Shown: positions 23,139 to 34,397 of the stretch, in pieces
Position numbering within the stretch: the stretch's first letter is position 1
Layout: each line of letters opens with the position of its first letter
Notes under the pieces: model-generated
What the model was told of the DNA's origin: nothing
What the model saw: the letters and a program-made list of their open reading frames with translations, nothing else
Database searches by the model: none
Made by a program: the position numbers and the translations under genes
Assembly (NCBI RefSeq): GCF_000149955.1
Contig: NC_030986.1
Span: 4,739,870-4,803,869, forward strand
Direction: 5' to 3'
Source of the DNA: Fusarium oxysporum f. sp. lycopersici 4287
Lineage: Eukaryota > Ascomycota > Sordariomycetes > Hypocreales > Nectriaceae
DNA: 64,000 nt

Positions 23139-26069
23139 ATGGAACCACCGACAAAGAAAAGGCGACGGGGCTCTTCAGCTCAAAAAGAGGTTCAAGATGA
23201 AAGTGACGATGACGAACTTGCCTCACATCCCCAAGAGATCAGGATGCGCCGAGACCCTGATATTCAGCTTGCACTCAAGCGGGCGAATGCTGACCATAAA
23301 CTGCAAGCCACAATGGCTCATATTATCGAAAAATACAGCCGGGACTTTGAGGGCATTGGCGACGAAATCGACATGAACACTGGAGAAATTGTCGTTAACA
23401 ACGGTCATTTGCGTAATATGCGTGACGAGGGAGATGTTGAAGGACTATGGATGGAGGGCGACAGTAATATCGACGAAGATGAAGGAGTTCTGCTGGAGGA
23501 CCTTACGGATGGATATTCCGATAGCGAAGAACCAGTCAAAGGAGTACAACATTCTCAGAGCGACAATCAGAACAACCAAGAACCAACGTTTGCAGAACAA
23601 GGCGCGCCAACGAGCCAAAGGACTCACAGCGAAGTCGCCCGGGAAGCACTACAAACTGATATGGATACGGCCATGGATCCCTCACAAATTTCTAACGCCA
23701 TGTTGCATACCAGCGAATCTCACTTTGGTCCTCCATCCTATGGACCAGGTTCGTCAGTTGGATTCGGACCAACTCCAGGATTTGGGCCCTGGGGAAGAAT
23801 GCACGGGTTTCCCATGCAAGCCTGGGGTCGGGACGATATTCCTCCATACTTTAACATGCCGCCGAGTATGCCAGGACCTTGGTTTAGCGGGGGCAGATAC
23901 GACTTCCCTACTCATAACGGACAGACATCGATTTGGAGTCGTAACCGGGCCAAGAGGACAAAGCGGGCCGGCTCTATGAAAGCATCTTCCAAGCAGGCGA
24001 CGAGCAGACACCCTAGCAGCTCTCGTACGGAAGAGGAGGCAGTTGCAGATGACCATCACAAATCCATGTCTGAGGAACAGCCACGCGATAATCAGGAAGA
24101 TCTGGCCCCTGATAGAACTATAAATGATACCGACGACGACGATGATTTGATGTTCTCTGAGACTACTGAGGTAGCGTCGACCCCTGAGGCGAGTCTTGTC
24201 CTCCCAACAAAAGAAACATCACCTGCGAAGGGCCAGGTTCACCGACATTCACAAGGGGCACTGGAAGAAACCAATGGAAATGCTGTGAAAGTGCCTCAGA
24301 AGAACGACGAAGAAGACGATTCTGGTCGGAGACGGTCTGGCCGAGCGAGGAAACAAACTGAGTATATGGGCAAGATCTCATGGGACGACGCCAAAGAATG
24401 GCAGAAATCAGGGCAGAGGTTAAGCGTGGAGCTATACAAGGCTGATCCAGTTATTCGCAAAGACTTCGAAAGCGTCGATCATATTGGCGACGAGTGTGCC
24501 TCGTCTTCGGAGGAGCTTCACGACAATACGTTGCCAACAAAAGTACTCGAAAGGGGGACGACCTCCCAAAGGCAGGTTGTACCAGATTCACAGGACACCG
24601 CGACTCCTTTCAACAGCAGTGCTCCTGAGGCACCGGAGCGCAAGACGGGCAACGACAGACACTATGCTTCTGATGTACCTACCGTTCCTAGCATGGAGCT
24701 TTCAGACGATGAAGCTCCTCTTGTTCTTTCAAGGATCAGAGCACCAAAACGCCAGGTAGAAAACCGAAAACCTCCACCGCCACTCATGCCAACACAGGAT
24801 CGAATTCGAAGCGCTGAGCCCATTGTCTATGTTGCGAGTAATTCACCAAAACCCAACCAACGAGCAGCACCCATAGTTGAGCCTACGGTTGGGGGTATGC
24901 AGGGCCAGACTATAGAGCCTCTCAAGCGCAAGCGGGGAAGACCCAAAGGCTCAACACGCAAGGCTCAAAATAATAATACTGTTTCCAGTACGAAGGTCAT
25001 AACAAGGGGCCCCACGGTGCCTCAACAGCATGATGCTGGAGCGCCAAAGAAGTCGAATCCTGCGAATCCCGATATTGAAGTTAGGGCCAAAGATCACTCG
25101 ACCTATGCTACGAGGAGCCATGGTTGTCCCGATCGCGATGAAGAAACCTTACAAAAATCGGATCATGATGATACAGAGACTGAAGAACGTACAGTAACAC
25201 ATCATCTAACGAGCGAACCCAAGAGCCCAGCGTCTTATAGATCACAAGCTAGAACTTCAGATGAGACCATCAAGCTTCGGCGGTCCTGGGAAAAGCTCCA
25301 AAAGTCCAATAACAGCACAGACGAGTCAACAGAACTCAATGAGGATATTTCAGATGACCAGGAGGAACAGCCGGTGCCTCTGACGCCATCCGGGCTGTTG
25401 CAGGAACCAAGTACAATTCTGGAGGGGCCTATGGAAGCACCAGAGACCTTTATAATCATCGGAGACGAGCAGTCATCTGCCGCTAGTCCTTCTTCGCCCG
25501 TCCATGTTGAAGAACCTCCCAACTATAGCGATCCCCCTGACGAGAGTAGGTCTCGTCTTAACGACAACTCCTCTGATTATGCGCCTCCTCAAGACGAAGC
25601 TGTACATGATGACGAATCTCTCCCCGAATTGCCTCGAGATACCATGGTTCATGGGGCATCGACACCACGGAAGCCGAAAGATACCAGGACTCCCCTTACA
25701 GAACCTCCTTCAAGCTCACACAAACCACACACCCCTCGTCATGCTTCCATTCGTACTACTCGTGCACCATCATCACGCCGATCCCTCCTCTCATTTGTGT
25801 CGGATTCGGAATCAGACACCGGCGAGTCTCGGGATGAGTTAGCGCGCAGAGTCAAATCAACATCAAAGACAGCAAGCGTCCGTCCTTCAACAAAGAGGAT
25901 TTGGCGAGCGAGTGCCCTAACCAGAGAAATCCAACGGACCCCCAGTAGAAAGCGTTTCCATGAGATGTCCAGTCCTACCAACACTGTTAAGACACCGGGG
26001 GGCACGTTACGAACCTGTGGTATAGATGGTTATCAATGTGGCCGAGACTTTTGCTTCACTTGTATATGA
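23139..26069 (+). CDS. scm3: Scm3/HJURP-type CENP-A chaperone
   Basis: Deposits the centromeric histone CENP-A/Cse4. Intronless, 976 residues; the ATG at 23139 is used because the frame upstream starts from GTG only. The N-terminus is basic (PTKKRRRGSS). The Scm3 histone-chaperone domain spans about residues 35-105: RDPDIQLALKRANADHKLQ, a helix with IIEKYSRDFEGIGDEID, then MNTGEIVVNNGHLRNM with the family GEIV..NGHLR signature. A Gly/Pro/Phe-rich segment follows (about 185-265). A GRARKQTEYMGKISWDDAK block lies near 405-425. An AT-hook (KRKRGRPKGSTRK) lies near 590-602. Most of the rest is disordered and acidic or Ser/Pro-rich. The extreme C-terminus has a conserved-looking Cys cluster (C-x6-C-x4-C-x2-C within TCGIDGYQCGRDFCFTC). 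It is larger than yeast Scm3, as in other filamentous ascomycetes. Confidence 0.88.
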   Translation: MEPPTKKRRRGSSAQKEVQDESDDDELASHPQEIRMRRDPDIQLALKRANADHKLQATMAHIIEKYSRDFEGIGDEIDMNTGEIVVNNGHLRNMRDEGDVEGLWMEGDSNIDEDEGVLLEDLTDGYSDSEEPVKGVQHSQSDNQNNQEPTFAEQGAPTSQRTHSEVAREALQTDMDTAMDPSQISNAMLHTSESHFGPPSYGPGSSVGFGPTPGFGPWGRMHGFPMQAWGRDDIPPYFNMPPSMPGPWFSGGRYDFPTHNGQTSIWSRNRAKRTKRAGSMKASSKQATSRHPSSSRTEEEAVADDHHKSMSEEQPRDNQEDLAPDRTINDTDDDDDLMFSETTEVASTPEASLVLPTKETSPAKGQVHRHSQGALEETNGNAVKVPQKNDEEDDSGRRRSGRARKQTEYMGKISWDDAKEWQKSGQRLSVELYKADPVIRKDFESVDHIGDECASSSEELHDNTLPTKVLERGTTSQRQVVPDSQDTATPFNSSAPEAPERKTGNDRHYASDVPTVPSMELSDDEAPLVLSRIRAPKRQVENRKPPPPLMPTQDRIRSAEPIVYVASNSPKPNQRAAPIVEPTVGGMQGQTIEPLKRKRGRPKGSTRKAQNNNTVSSTKVITRGPTVPQQHDAGAPKKSNPANPDIEVRAKDHSTYATRSHGCPDRDEETLQKSDHDDTETEERTVTHHLTSEPKSPASYRSQARTSDETIKLRRSWEKLQKSNNSTDESTELNEDISDDQEEQPVPLTPSGLLQEPSTILEGPMEAPETFIIIGDEQSSAASPSSPVHVEEPPNYSDPPDESRSRLNDNSSDYAPPQDEAVHDDESLPELPRDTMVHGASTPRKPKDTRTPLTEPPSSSHKPHTPRHASIRTTRAPSSRRSLLSFVSDSESDTGESRDELARRVKSTSKTASVRPSTKRIWRASALTREIQRTPSRKRFHEMSSPTNTVKTPGGTLRTCGIDGYQCGRDFCFTCI

Positions 26070-26689
26070 ATGGCCGTTCTGATCTCACAGATTACGTTTG
26101 GTAGAGAAGACCATAGAAAATAAAGCCTTGTGGGAATCAATATACAACAAGCAAACATAGCGCTGTGGTTTTATTTGATGCTTAACGCTACTCGAGAAAA
26201 ACTGACCCAAAAGCATGAAAACCTCCAACTACAAAGCTAAAAAAAGGTTAGGAGTGTTGGTGATTAGATTAGCCCTCGATCTCAATGTGCTATAACCCCC
26301 AGAACCTGGAACGCCGAAACCACATTGTCTCATTCCACATCGCCCCCGTAACAACGTCCGAGATGATGCGGCATGTCGCGCAAGCTTCTCCTCACCGCAC
26401 CGAACCGACCGAATCATACGTCATGCTAAGGCTGTAGGATATTCTCATACAGCCCCATTCTCATGAAATCCATCTCACAGGGCCACTGAGTCGACGCGCT
26501 TTCACGGCGGAAAGGATCGAGGCGGATCCGGCTGAGATATTCTCTTCCCAATATGGGTGTATCCTATCAGGGTTGGAAAACCGACAAAGGAAAGCAGTAA
26601 CCGCCGGTCCAGGGTATCATGGTTAAGAGTTGCCACGAGATGGATCGCCAGAGATGATGAGTGTTGGAGAGCTACGACTCCAAGCACTC
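26070..26689. other. Intergenic, convergent 3' ends
   Basis: Spacer between the stops of scm3 and CK2 alpha, likely both 3' untranslated regions. Short frames on both strands (26229-26417, 26502-26693) have no support. Confidence 0.6.
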
Positions 26690-27985
26690 TCAAGACTTGT
26701 TGGCAGCGCCATTAGCAGCTGCAAGGTGTTGCTTGAAAACCTCGGGATCACGGACAGGGTTGAAGTAGGGGTGCGCTTGCGCCTCCTTGGCGGTCAAACG
26801 CTCCTATACAAATGTTAGATCAAATAGGAGATGTCGGAGCTATAAACAAACCTGATGGTCGTATCGCAGTAGCTTGTCAAGGAAATCGATGGCCTCATTA
26901 GAAACAAATCGCTGATTTTCCGAGGTGACGAAGCTATGCCAGGGCTTCTTCTGGAATCGTCCGAGAATGTCGTCATATTGCGCATCCAGTTCAATTTCGT
27001 ACTTATCGATGTAGTCAAACAGATCATCAGTACCGAGAACCTTTGCAATCTTCACAAGCTGGTCCGAGTTACTGTTCCCATGGAAGAACGGCTCCTTTCG
27101 GAAGATCATAGAAGCAAACATGGCTCCCAGGCTCCACATGTCGAGACTGTAATCATACTCCTGGAAATCGACCAACAGTTCTGGACCCTTGAAATAGCGA
27201 GAGGCCACACGAACGTTGTATTCGGTACCGGGATGATAAAATTCGGCCAGGCCCCAATCGATGAGACGCAACTGGAAACTGTCAGTAAGCTCTACGTCAG
27301 ACGTGTCACGCCAGAATGACCAACCTTTCGGTTCTCATGATCGATCATAACGTTATGAGGCTTAACATCTCGATGCATAATACCCTTGCTGTGGCAGAAG
27401 TCCAAAGCCTTGAGGAGCTCAAAGATGTAGAACCGGACATCGATGTCATTGAACTTAGGGTAGAGGCTTCGGAAATCGGTATTGTTGACGTGCTCGAAAA
27501 TGAGGGACGGCGTCTTACTCTGTTCGCGTTTGTGGTCAGTTACATGTTGACAATGTCAGTTGAGAAAGTTGGCACCAACCTGCGCATCCCGAACAACGTC
27601 GAGCAAGGCAACAACATTAGGACCTCCGGCCAAATTCTGGAGGATCTTAATCTCGCGCTTGATCTTCTTCTTCTTCACAGGCTTTAGAACCTTGACGACG
27701 CATTTCTGGTAGTTGACGACATTGATGCCTTCAAAGACTTCAGAGTACTTTCCACGGCCTACAGACGCACAAGGGGTCAATAACCAAGCAACGAAATGGA
27801 CAACGACGACATACCAATCTTTCTGACGACCTCGTAGTTTTCTAGGGCACCCCAGCCTACATGGTTATCAGCTTCGTTGTCAAGGGAATTCTCACGTGGG
27901 GTGAGGGCATACTGATGTTAACACTGTCGTAGTCCCAGTAACTGCGGGGCATGCTCTGGTTGACATCGGCGTAGACGCGCGCCAT
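26690..27985 (-). CDS. cka1: Casein kinase 2 catalytic subunit alpha
   Basis: Acidophilic Ser/Thr protein kinase, nuclear and cytoplasmic. Six exons (27913-27985, 27815-27856, 27580-27758, 27325-27519, 26852-27271, 26690-26803) encode 340 residues, the normal length. The second exon is only 42 nt. Seen: [20 protein letters not shown] start typical of fungal CK2 alpha, glycine loop G39-R-G-K-Y-S-E-V, catalytic lysine K61 in CVVKVLKP, the CK2-specific lysine cluster [18 protein letters not shown] catalytic loop formed before the fourth intron, and DWG in place of DFG ([10 protein letters not shown]), a CK2 hallmark. [19 protein letters not shown] and the [14 protein letters not shown] tail agree. 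The regulatory beta subunit is not in the window. Confidence 0.97.
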
Positions 27986-29165
27986 GATGGGCAGAGATCG
28001 AGACCGTCGCAGGGAGGCGGTAGAAGAAGATGGTGTGGCGGGACTTCGATGACGGTCGGAGCGATAGAGATGCTGAAGATGAGAGGTTGAGGCCGAGATA
28101 CTCGCATATGTCTAATCGAGCCCAACCCAAGGTCTCTAGTCTAAGAGGCTGAAGAGGAGAGGCTGGACCTGCTTTGACTTGGTTTGCAAAATCAAGGTGG
28201 GATGGCATTTCAGGTCGGGTCCAGCCCAGCCCAGGTTTGCCCCGTTGTTTTGGCGGGCGGGCTGGTCTGTGATTCGCTGGGGCGCTTATCGGCCTGCCGA
28301 ATGGGCACGAGTGCCTCCAAATCAATCACAAGGCAAATAGATGGTGGCTTGTGCAGTATCTGAATTGAGTGGATGCGTCCTGGCCGTTTCTGGCATTCAC
28401 TTCTAATTGACTACGGACTACTAACCTATACACAGTCTAAAAAGACTGAGAGGCTGTCGGAGAAACAGTGAAGGGCTTAGGCTCTCCAAGGCCAAAGGGT
28501 TGAGTCTGCTAATAAATGTTACTTCATGAACATCTTGTCATCATCTAAACAAATATAATTATCTTATGCACAAGCTAAGCCTAGGGTAGGTCTAGACAGT
28601 AGACACATCTCCTAGAGGTATGTAGTTCGAGAATATACTTGTCTCCCTTTCTTCTGAGACCCCGACAACAAGACGAATTCAATATTGGTACCAAACAGAC
28701 ACATGTGCATCACGAATAGGCCTTGAACAAAATACATAGCTTGACATCTACTGGAGTCAAAACGCCTACCTCATATATTCATTGGTCGTCGAAAGACATA
28801 CAATACGAACAAGCTGCGTTGTGAAACTTGTCAAAGTGGCCTGATTCAGACCGTATGCTACACCACGATCAGGGTTAGCAACATGAACAAACTGCTTGCT
28901 AGGAAGAATACGAATAAAAAGCCTCATTTCTCAGAGAGAAGATTAATTGCTCGACATTTCAGGGCTGCAGAGGTGTCAATATCAGCCGAAGCCAATACTT
29001 CGTCCACCCCCAGCCCCGATCCGACTAAGGATGACGATACAAGGGTTTTCATCATAACGAGGTTCAAACACACTTTAGGGAGTATCAACTTACAAATCAA
29101 AATCTCTTAGTGGGTAACGTTCGAAACTCCAAAAGCAGTATCCCTTCTACATCCAGGGAACATGC
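27986..29165. other. 1.2 kb CK2 alpha upstream region
   Basis: Contains the CK2 alpha promoter and leader and the 3' region of the next minus-strand gene. A GC-rich stretch with repeated cagccc lies around 28210-28245. The minus frame at 27918-28325 and the plus frame at 28883-29110 have no domain support. Confidence 0.5.
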
Positions 29166-29759
29166 TTAGTCGTATTCCAGCGAGTCCAAGCCCTTGTCCA
29201 CAACGTCCCAGGTTCGTTTGCGCAAGTCTGGTTTCGGTTCGGGGCGAGGGCGCTGAAGACCTTTCTTCTTCTTTCGTTTCTTGTTACTCTGAAAGGAAGC
29301 GGGTAATGAGGAAGACATGTTTTTGGTTTGCGTGGAAGTAGGGGTATCATCGCTCAAATCCATGGCCTCGCTCGACGGCGCTGTTTCTTTCGAGCCCAGC
29401 TGTTTCGCTCTTTCTTTCTCTTTGCGCAGAGTTTCGAGTTCTGAATGTCGAAATATTTCGATTTGCGCATCCGTCAAAGTCCTTTTCACACCATCCGGAT
29501 AATAGCCCAGGTTATCGTCTTCCTCCTCCCAGGTGTCGTCGACGGCGTCATCCTGAGTTTGATCCTGGGGGGGCGAGTCTATGAATTCAGATCCGAAGGC
29601 GGCGACGGCTGTGTGCGAGAAATGGGATTCGTGGAAAGCAACAAGATCATCCTAGAAGTATCAGTAAAGTATCAAACTGCGCATATTTGGGTAACATACG
29701 GGGGAAATGTTGGGTATTACATGCGCATTCGTTGTACTTCCATTATTTGATTGCGGCAT
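29166..29759 (-). CDS. Conserved fungal DUF3807-like protein
   Basis: Two exons, 29700-29759 and 29166-29651, encode 181 residues. The 20-codon first exon (MPQSNNGSTTNAHVIPNISP) was missed by simple ORF calling. The protein has an aromatic N-terminal block (DDLVAFHESHFSHTAVAAFG), an acidic stretch, then GYYPDGVKRTLTDAQIEIFR and RHSELETLRKEKERAKQ, a helical region, and a lysine-rich nuclear-localisation-like run (NKKRKKKKGLQRPRPEPKPD). The GYYPDGVKRTLTDEQI-type motif is what I associate with the DUF3807 family of ascomycetes, from memory. No biochemical role is known to me; a nuclear location is inferred from the basic run. Confidence 0.75.
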
Positions 29760-30015
29760 GTCTTGGTTTTTCTTTAACGCGAGATCAGGCATGATTTGCG
29801 ATTTCGCGAGATTGGCGGAAGACGCGTCCAGGCTGAAATTATGTCACGTGCCAATGCACCAACATCAAGTTCGTCCAGTGTGAAAAGAGATAAATATGTC
29901 CTGGCAGCCTGGCTAGCATATTTGGCAAGCAAAGTATGTTGTGAGAAGACAGTCCAAAAGTTTGATGATGGAGCCGGTTAAAGCTTCCGCCACCAACCCA
30001 GAGCCCATAGATAGC

Positions 30016-30613
30016 TCACTGGGACTTGAGAAGCGCTAGAGCACTTTCGAAGGCTCTCACAACTTGATCATCTGCAAAGCGTCAATATTTGGTCAAAGGA
30101 TGGGACAAAAAGCACGTCGGGCTCACAATGCTGTTGTTTCCGTTCCATTTTATCTTCAGCGAGATTCACAAAGCGTCGTCGTGTTTGCAGGCGCTTCGCT
30201 GCCCGCTCATCATCGTGCGCTGACGCAGACGCAGCCCAAATTTTGAAGTACTCGCCAGACGTTAGTTTCATCAGTCTATGTCATTGCTCAAAAGAACTCA
30301 CCTTTGATAGAGCATCTGCCTCCTTCAGAATCTCCCGCTCCCGTTCATCTGCCTCTTGCAAAGCAGCCTCATAACGCGCTTCAAACTCATCCCAGTCAAA
30401 CGGTTCTAGAGCACCAGGGGTGTCTGGTGGATCAGAATTGTTGGCTTGTCGATCAACTTGAGGTTCGGGTGTCCTTCTACTAGCGTGCGGATGTTTCTGG
30501 ATGTTACTCATGTTTGTTTCCTCAGGAGCAGGGACAGAAGGTTTGATATCGTCTTGACTGGGATGGTTCTCGCCGTCTTCTTGTAGTGGAAGTGCTGTAT
30601 CCATGTTGGGCAT
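30016..30613 (-). CDS. Conserved hypothetical helical protein, 163 aa
   Basis: Three exons, 30302-30613, 30127-30250 and 30016-30071, encode 163 residues ending in RAFESALALLKSQ. The frame is open further upstream to 30778 but only from a GTG, and a TGA precedes it, so I take the ATG at 30613; an upstream exon cannot be excluded. The first acceptor is the unusual gcgag preceded by a good ctaac branch site; the tempting tag upstream gives an early stop. The N-terminal half is disordered. The C-terminal half is a long charged helix (FDWDEFEARYEAALQEADE, then EREILKEADALSKYFKIWAA, HDDERAAKRLQTRRRFVNLA), probably coiled coil. I do not recognise a named family. Confidence 0.68.
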
Positions 30614-31147
30614 TTCGCGTTGAATCGCCAGGGGTTTTGTCGGCCAAGCAACAGGGGTGTGTGTTAGGAACGTGCAGCACTGTCGAGTGAGCAGCCTGAT
30701 CAACTGTCTTGAGGCGTCGGTAATGAGTCTTGAATCTTGTATTCCACGGAGGGGTGATTTCTCTGTCAAAGTTGACACAGTTCAGTGAAGGAAAAATTAA
30801 TTCCCGATACCTAAATGGTGAAGTTATTTAAATCAAATATAGTTGCTCACTAACAGTTGAAGCCTTGAAGTGGGTGTTCCTGCATCATTTAGTTGGCTGC
30901 CTGTGTGGCTTACGTTCATGCGCCACAGCACCGTCACTATCAATGCTCGACTCGTGACTCCCATCTTCAACCTCAAAGCCTACAAGTCATCTGGCTTTCA
31001 CTTTCAATCACTTATCTCGGGCTTACAAAGATGCGCCCCGCCTTTCCTATTTTATTACCGGAAGGCTGAACGTGCTTCCCTTGGCCTTCTTAGATCAACA
31101 GATAGCGACAACTGCCTTAACGCAAGTGGCAAAGATACAAAGCCAGG
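30614..31147. other. Divergent promoter, 163-aa gene / atg14
   Basis: A 534 bp spacer with an AT-rich run near 30815-30850. A longer 5' exon of the minus-strand gene could lie here. The plus frame at 30870-31244 runs into atg14 in a different frame and is not accepted. Confidence 0.5.
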
Positions 31148-32598
31148 ATGGACTGCGATATCTGTCATCGCATTCACGACACAGAGCGTCTCCCTTTTCT
31201 CTGTACCGTGGACGCCAGGAACTCCCTTCTTGATGGTCGCATAAACAATGTGGAACTTCTCCTGCAAAACGAGAGTCTCCAAAATGAAATAAACGAACTA
31301 TTAGATGAGACGAGCACCCCAAACAAGTTTCACAAGGAATCACTACAGGCGCAACAACGAACAGCTGAAGATAGAACGACACAAATTTTGGCCGCTGCCG
31401 ATAAGCTCAGAAATGACATCAAAACTGCCAGAGAGGAGATCCAGGCCCGGAAAGCTGCACTTTCTCGTCGCAAGTCGGATATCGCAGCTGTATCTGGTGG
31501 CCTAGTTGAGCGCAGAGTAAAACAGCAAAAAGACATAGAAACGGACATTGGCAGACTTAAGTATAAGTGGTCTCGCAGCGCTGGCGATATGGCTCGTACA
31601 CGATCTTTTCTTTGTATGGAGGCAGCCCGACTATATGGACTTGAACGTGTTAAAGAAGGCTCTACTGGCAAATATGAGTATTACCTTGGCGGAATTCCCG
31701 TTGTCGATTTGGCCACAATGAACTGTAGGCTCTCTCACGGCTCTTTTAACTATATACTAACTCCTTTACAGCATCAACGCCAGAGATGATTTCAACATCT
31801 CTCAGCCACATATGTCATATCCTTATGCTCGTATCACACTATCTTTCAATCCGTCTTCCTGCGGCAATTACTCTTCCTCATCGCGACTACCCACGGCCAA
31901 CTATCTTCAATCTTTCTGCTTCTTACAGATCTGGGGATCCAGTATTTCCTAGTCAGGCAGGAGTAGGGAATCCTTCTCACTCCGGAGACACAGAGTCCCA
32001 GCGTGTTTCACGTCCAAGACCTCTTTTCATTGACAAGCCACCAGCGCTGTTGGCCAAGGAAGATCCAGCAACTTTCTCATATTTCATAGAAGGTGTGACT
32101 TTGCTCGCCTACAACATCGCCTGGGCTTGCAGTACGCAAGGTGTTTCGATAGGTGATAGGACTCACTTTGAGGACATTTGCAATATGGGCCGCAACTTAC
32201 ACGAGCTCCTCACAAATCACCAAAATGTTGGTGGAAACCTCTATCCATTATCATCTAACAAGAAGGATCCGAGCGCATCTAAGAATGATACCGATGCCCA
32301 AGCCAGCCGCATGGGACAATATTCCCACGGCACAACTTTCTACTACCTCGGCGGAGCTGAGGGCACCGAGTTCAGTAAGACGTTCAAGCTTCCCGGTCCG
32401 ATCAAATTGGCCGACAAGCTCAAGAAGAAGCTGCTCAGCGAGGCGCCTGCCCCTGACTGGGAAGTTCTGGATGATGATGCATGGAAAGTTGAAGAAGAGC
32501 TTGTGGATACGAATCAACCCAACAAAGACTTGTTAGGTAGCGATAAGAATTCCCCGCGTCGGGGAACGAGTGGGTGGATGAAGGTAAAGAATAGATGA
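31148..32598 (+). CDS. atg14: Atg14 (autophagy PI3-kinase complex I subunit)
   Basis: Targets the Vps34-Vps15-Atg6 kinase to the site of autophagosome formation. Two exons, 31148-31724 and 31772-32598, joined by a 47 nt intron, encode 467 residues. Seen: N-terminal cysteines (MDCDICHR, with C3, C6 and C19), a coiled coil from about residue 40 to 155 (ESLQNEINELLDETS, KLRNDIKTAREEIQARKAAL), then the UVRAG/Atg14 C-terminal region: LSHICHILMLVSHYLSIRLP, ITLPHRDYPRPTIFNLSASY and FSYFIEGVTLLAYNIAWACS. The C-terminus is Asp- and Lys-rich. The pattern LVSHYLSIRLPAxITLPHRDYPRP crosses the second exon intact, which confirms the splice. Its direct partner Atg6 is encoded at 20993-22503. Confidence 0.92.
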
Positions 32599-32903
32599 TA
32601 TTGTTCTACCTAGAACAATGAACAAGTAATTACTTGTAATTAATTTAGCTGCTGTGAAGATAATACGAGTAAATAAAGAGATAAAAACCTTTTCATCTTA
32701 AGTAAATTGCATTTATTTATTGCCAAAGCATGCCAGCTAGTATATAAACTTTATTTTATTTTATTTCTTTATATTAGTATATCCCAAGACCGAGCATAAA
32801 GTTATATAGGTAGGGACCTCGCCTACCCACGCTCTGTTGTTCTCTTCTGCCCGCAGTACAAAAATAATATCGGTGCTTCAGTACCTAGAACAACGAAGAA
32901 TGT
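32599..32903. other. AT-rich spacer between atg14 and tRNA-Val
   Basis: Very AT-rich with a ttatt/ttta microsatellite-like run at about 32750-32775. It holds the atg14 3' end and the region downstream of the tRNA. No gene is seen. Confidence 0.6.
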
Positions 32904-32976
32904 GGTTCCGCCCGGGATCGAACCGGGGACCTTCTCGGTGTTAACGAGATGCCATAACCAACTAGACCACGGAACC
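32904..32976 (-). tRNA. tRNA-Val(AAC)
   Basis: A 73-nt cloverleaf on the minus strand. The acceptor stem pairs GGTTCCG with CGGAACC, the D arm includes the A box (TGGTCTAGTTGGTTATGGC), the anticodon stem TCTCG/CGAGA holds loop TTAACAC with anticodon AAC, and the T arm CCCGG/CCGGG holds TTCGATC (B box). There is no intron and no encoded CCA, as expected for a eukaryotic nuclear tRNA. Confidence 0.97.
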
Positions 32977-33423
32977 GTGCTAATGTGTACGAAGACAGCT
33001 GTAAGCTTACGCTGAAGTTGCAAACAACTGTGAGGCTTATTCACCTGCTCTAGGGTAGCAAAAGGTACAATATTTTAGCTGGGTTATGAGATGAAAGTAC
33101 ATTGTTTTCATAAATAAGTCCCTTGCAATCTGCTTGGATTGGATTAGCTGTCTAATGCTTACTTATAAGGTTTATATTTACTATGGTGGCGACGCATTGG
33201 TGGCGAATATTCATACCGGTGAATAGAGAGGTACTACAAGGAAATCATCCTAAGTTATTGGATTAATGGAAGTTCATAATAAACAATAACCAAAAACACA
33301 GTCATTGTATTGATACATTTATTCGTATAGTCTTACACTGAGTCATGCAGCTTGGAGCGATGTGCCATAGTCTGCTCGTCATGATATACAGGATTGTACA
33401 ATATGCTTCTCTTTCCCGCCGTT
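32977..33423. other. Intergenic, tRNA upstream region
   Basis: AT-rich spacer upstream of tRNA-Val and downstream of the Emi1-like gene. A tract with ggtggcgacgcattggtggcgaatatt at 33184-33210 has the short direct repeat ggtggcga. No gene is seen. Confidence 0.5.
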
Positions 33424-34397
33424 TTATTTCCCAGATTTTCCAAACAAAGATGCAATGTAATCCCCAAATGTAGAGGTCCCCTCTGCCTGTCTCTGTTTTC
33501 TCTGCTCCGCCTGTGTATCCCAGATCTTCTGAACGCTGCCGGCAACCTCAGCCTTAGCCTGGAGATCGGCACGAAGAGCAGCCTCTTCAACCGCACGTTC
33601 CTCAGCTGGTAGTTTATCAAGCTGTTCTTTCCATTGTTGTTGAAGTTCTTCGGTGGGCATGACCGCATCTTTCTTGGCTTTTGGTAATGTTGTCTGGAAG
33701 ACCGGAACCGGCAGTCCTTCCGCCTTAGCCTTCTCGACTGCCTCCTCGTGCTTGATCATTCGCTGATAAAGAGAGTCGGCGTGCATTTGGATATCCTCTT
33801 CCACCTCAGGCGATCTGCCCACTACTGACCCATGTCCCAACGCTCGAAGAAAACGCTAAAACAAAGTTAGAACTAAGATGTTAAGTGAAGCGAAAGTAGA
33901 CAACATACTGATTGCATCATATAACACCTCTCGAATCTTCGAACTTGATGCCTACACATCTGCATTTGATCCTCCCAGCTTCCATGCTTCATGCAATTCA
34001 CCCACTCCTCTTGGTATTCCGCACAGTTTTCCAATGCCGCCTTGCCAATGGCCTCTTTTCGTTCCTTGTATGCCTCCAAGACGCTCATTAGCTTCTCGTG
34101 ATCTGTTGCCGTCTCTGCCTCGATCTCGGCGAGCGGTTGGTAGTTCTTCCAGAGGTGGGCATATCGACCGTCTTGATACAGGCTTGCCGAAGGTACGACT
34201 GGCTTCTGTGGTTCTGCAGCTGTCACCGCTGCATCGGCATTTCGGGGCTGCTGGTTTGCTGGAGGAGGATTCGTAGGTTGGTTCGAAGGGTATTTGAGGG
34301 GAGATTCTTTCTCCAGAAAGTCGCGAAGGCTTGGATCGAGTTTCGAAAGAGGGTCTGACGACTTGTCGGTACCAAGGACCGAAGATATCCAACCCAT
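33424..34397 (-). CDS. emi1: Twin-CX9C protein, Emi1 (DUF3128)-like
   Basis: Two exons, 33909-34397 and 33424-33855, encode 306 residues. Seen: MGWISSVLG start, LDPSLRDFLEKESPLKY, a Pro/Gln/Asn linker, then a twin CX9C module with C125-x9-C135 and C148-x9-C158. Such proteins usually fold through Mia40 in the mitochondrial intermembrane space. The second exon is helical and charged (EEDIQMHADSLYQRMIKHEE, ELQQQWKEQLDKLPAEERA) and ends TFGDYIASLFGKSGK. The layout fits the fungal Emi1 (early meiotic induction) family with a DUF3128 domain; that naming is from memory of the family and the distinctive N-terminus. In yeast Emi1 is needed for normal induction of IME1. Confidence 0.78.

Noticed and set aside
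27316..27687. Plus-strand 123-codon frame across CK2 alpha
   Set aside because: Lies over two CK2 alpha exons and an intron on the other strand and has no family similarity.
28883..29110. Plus-strand 75-codon frame
   Set aside because: Low-complexity Ser/Thr/Arg-rich sequence in the 3' region of a minus-strand gene; no support.
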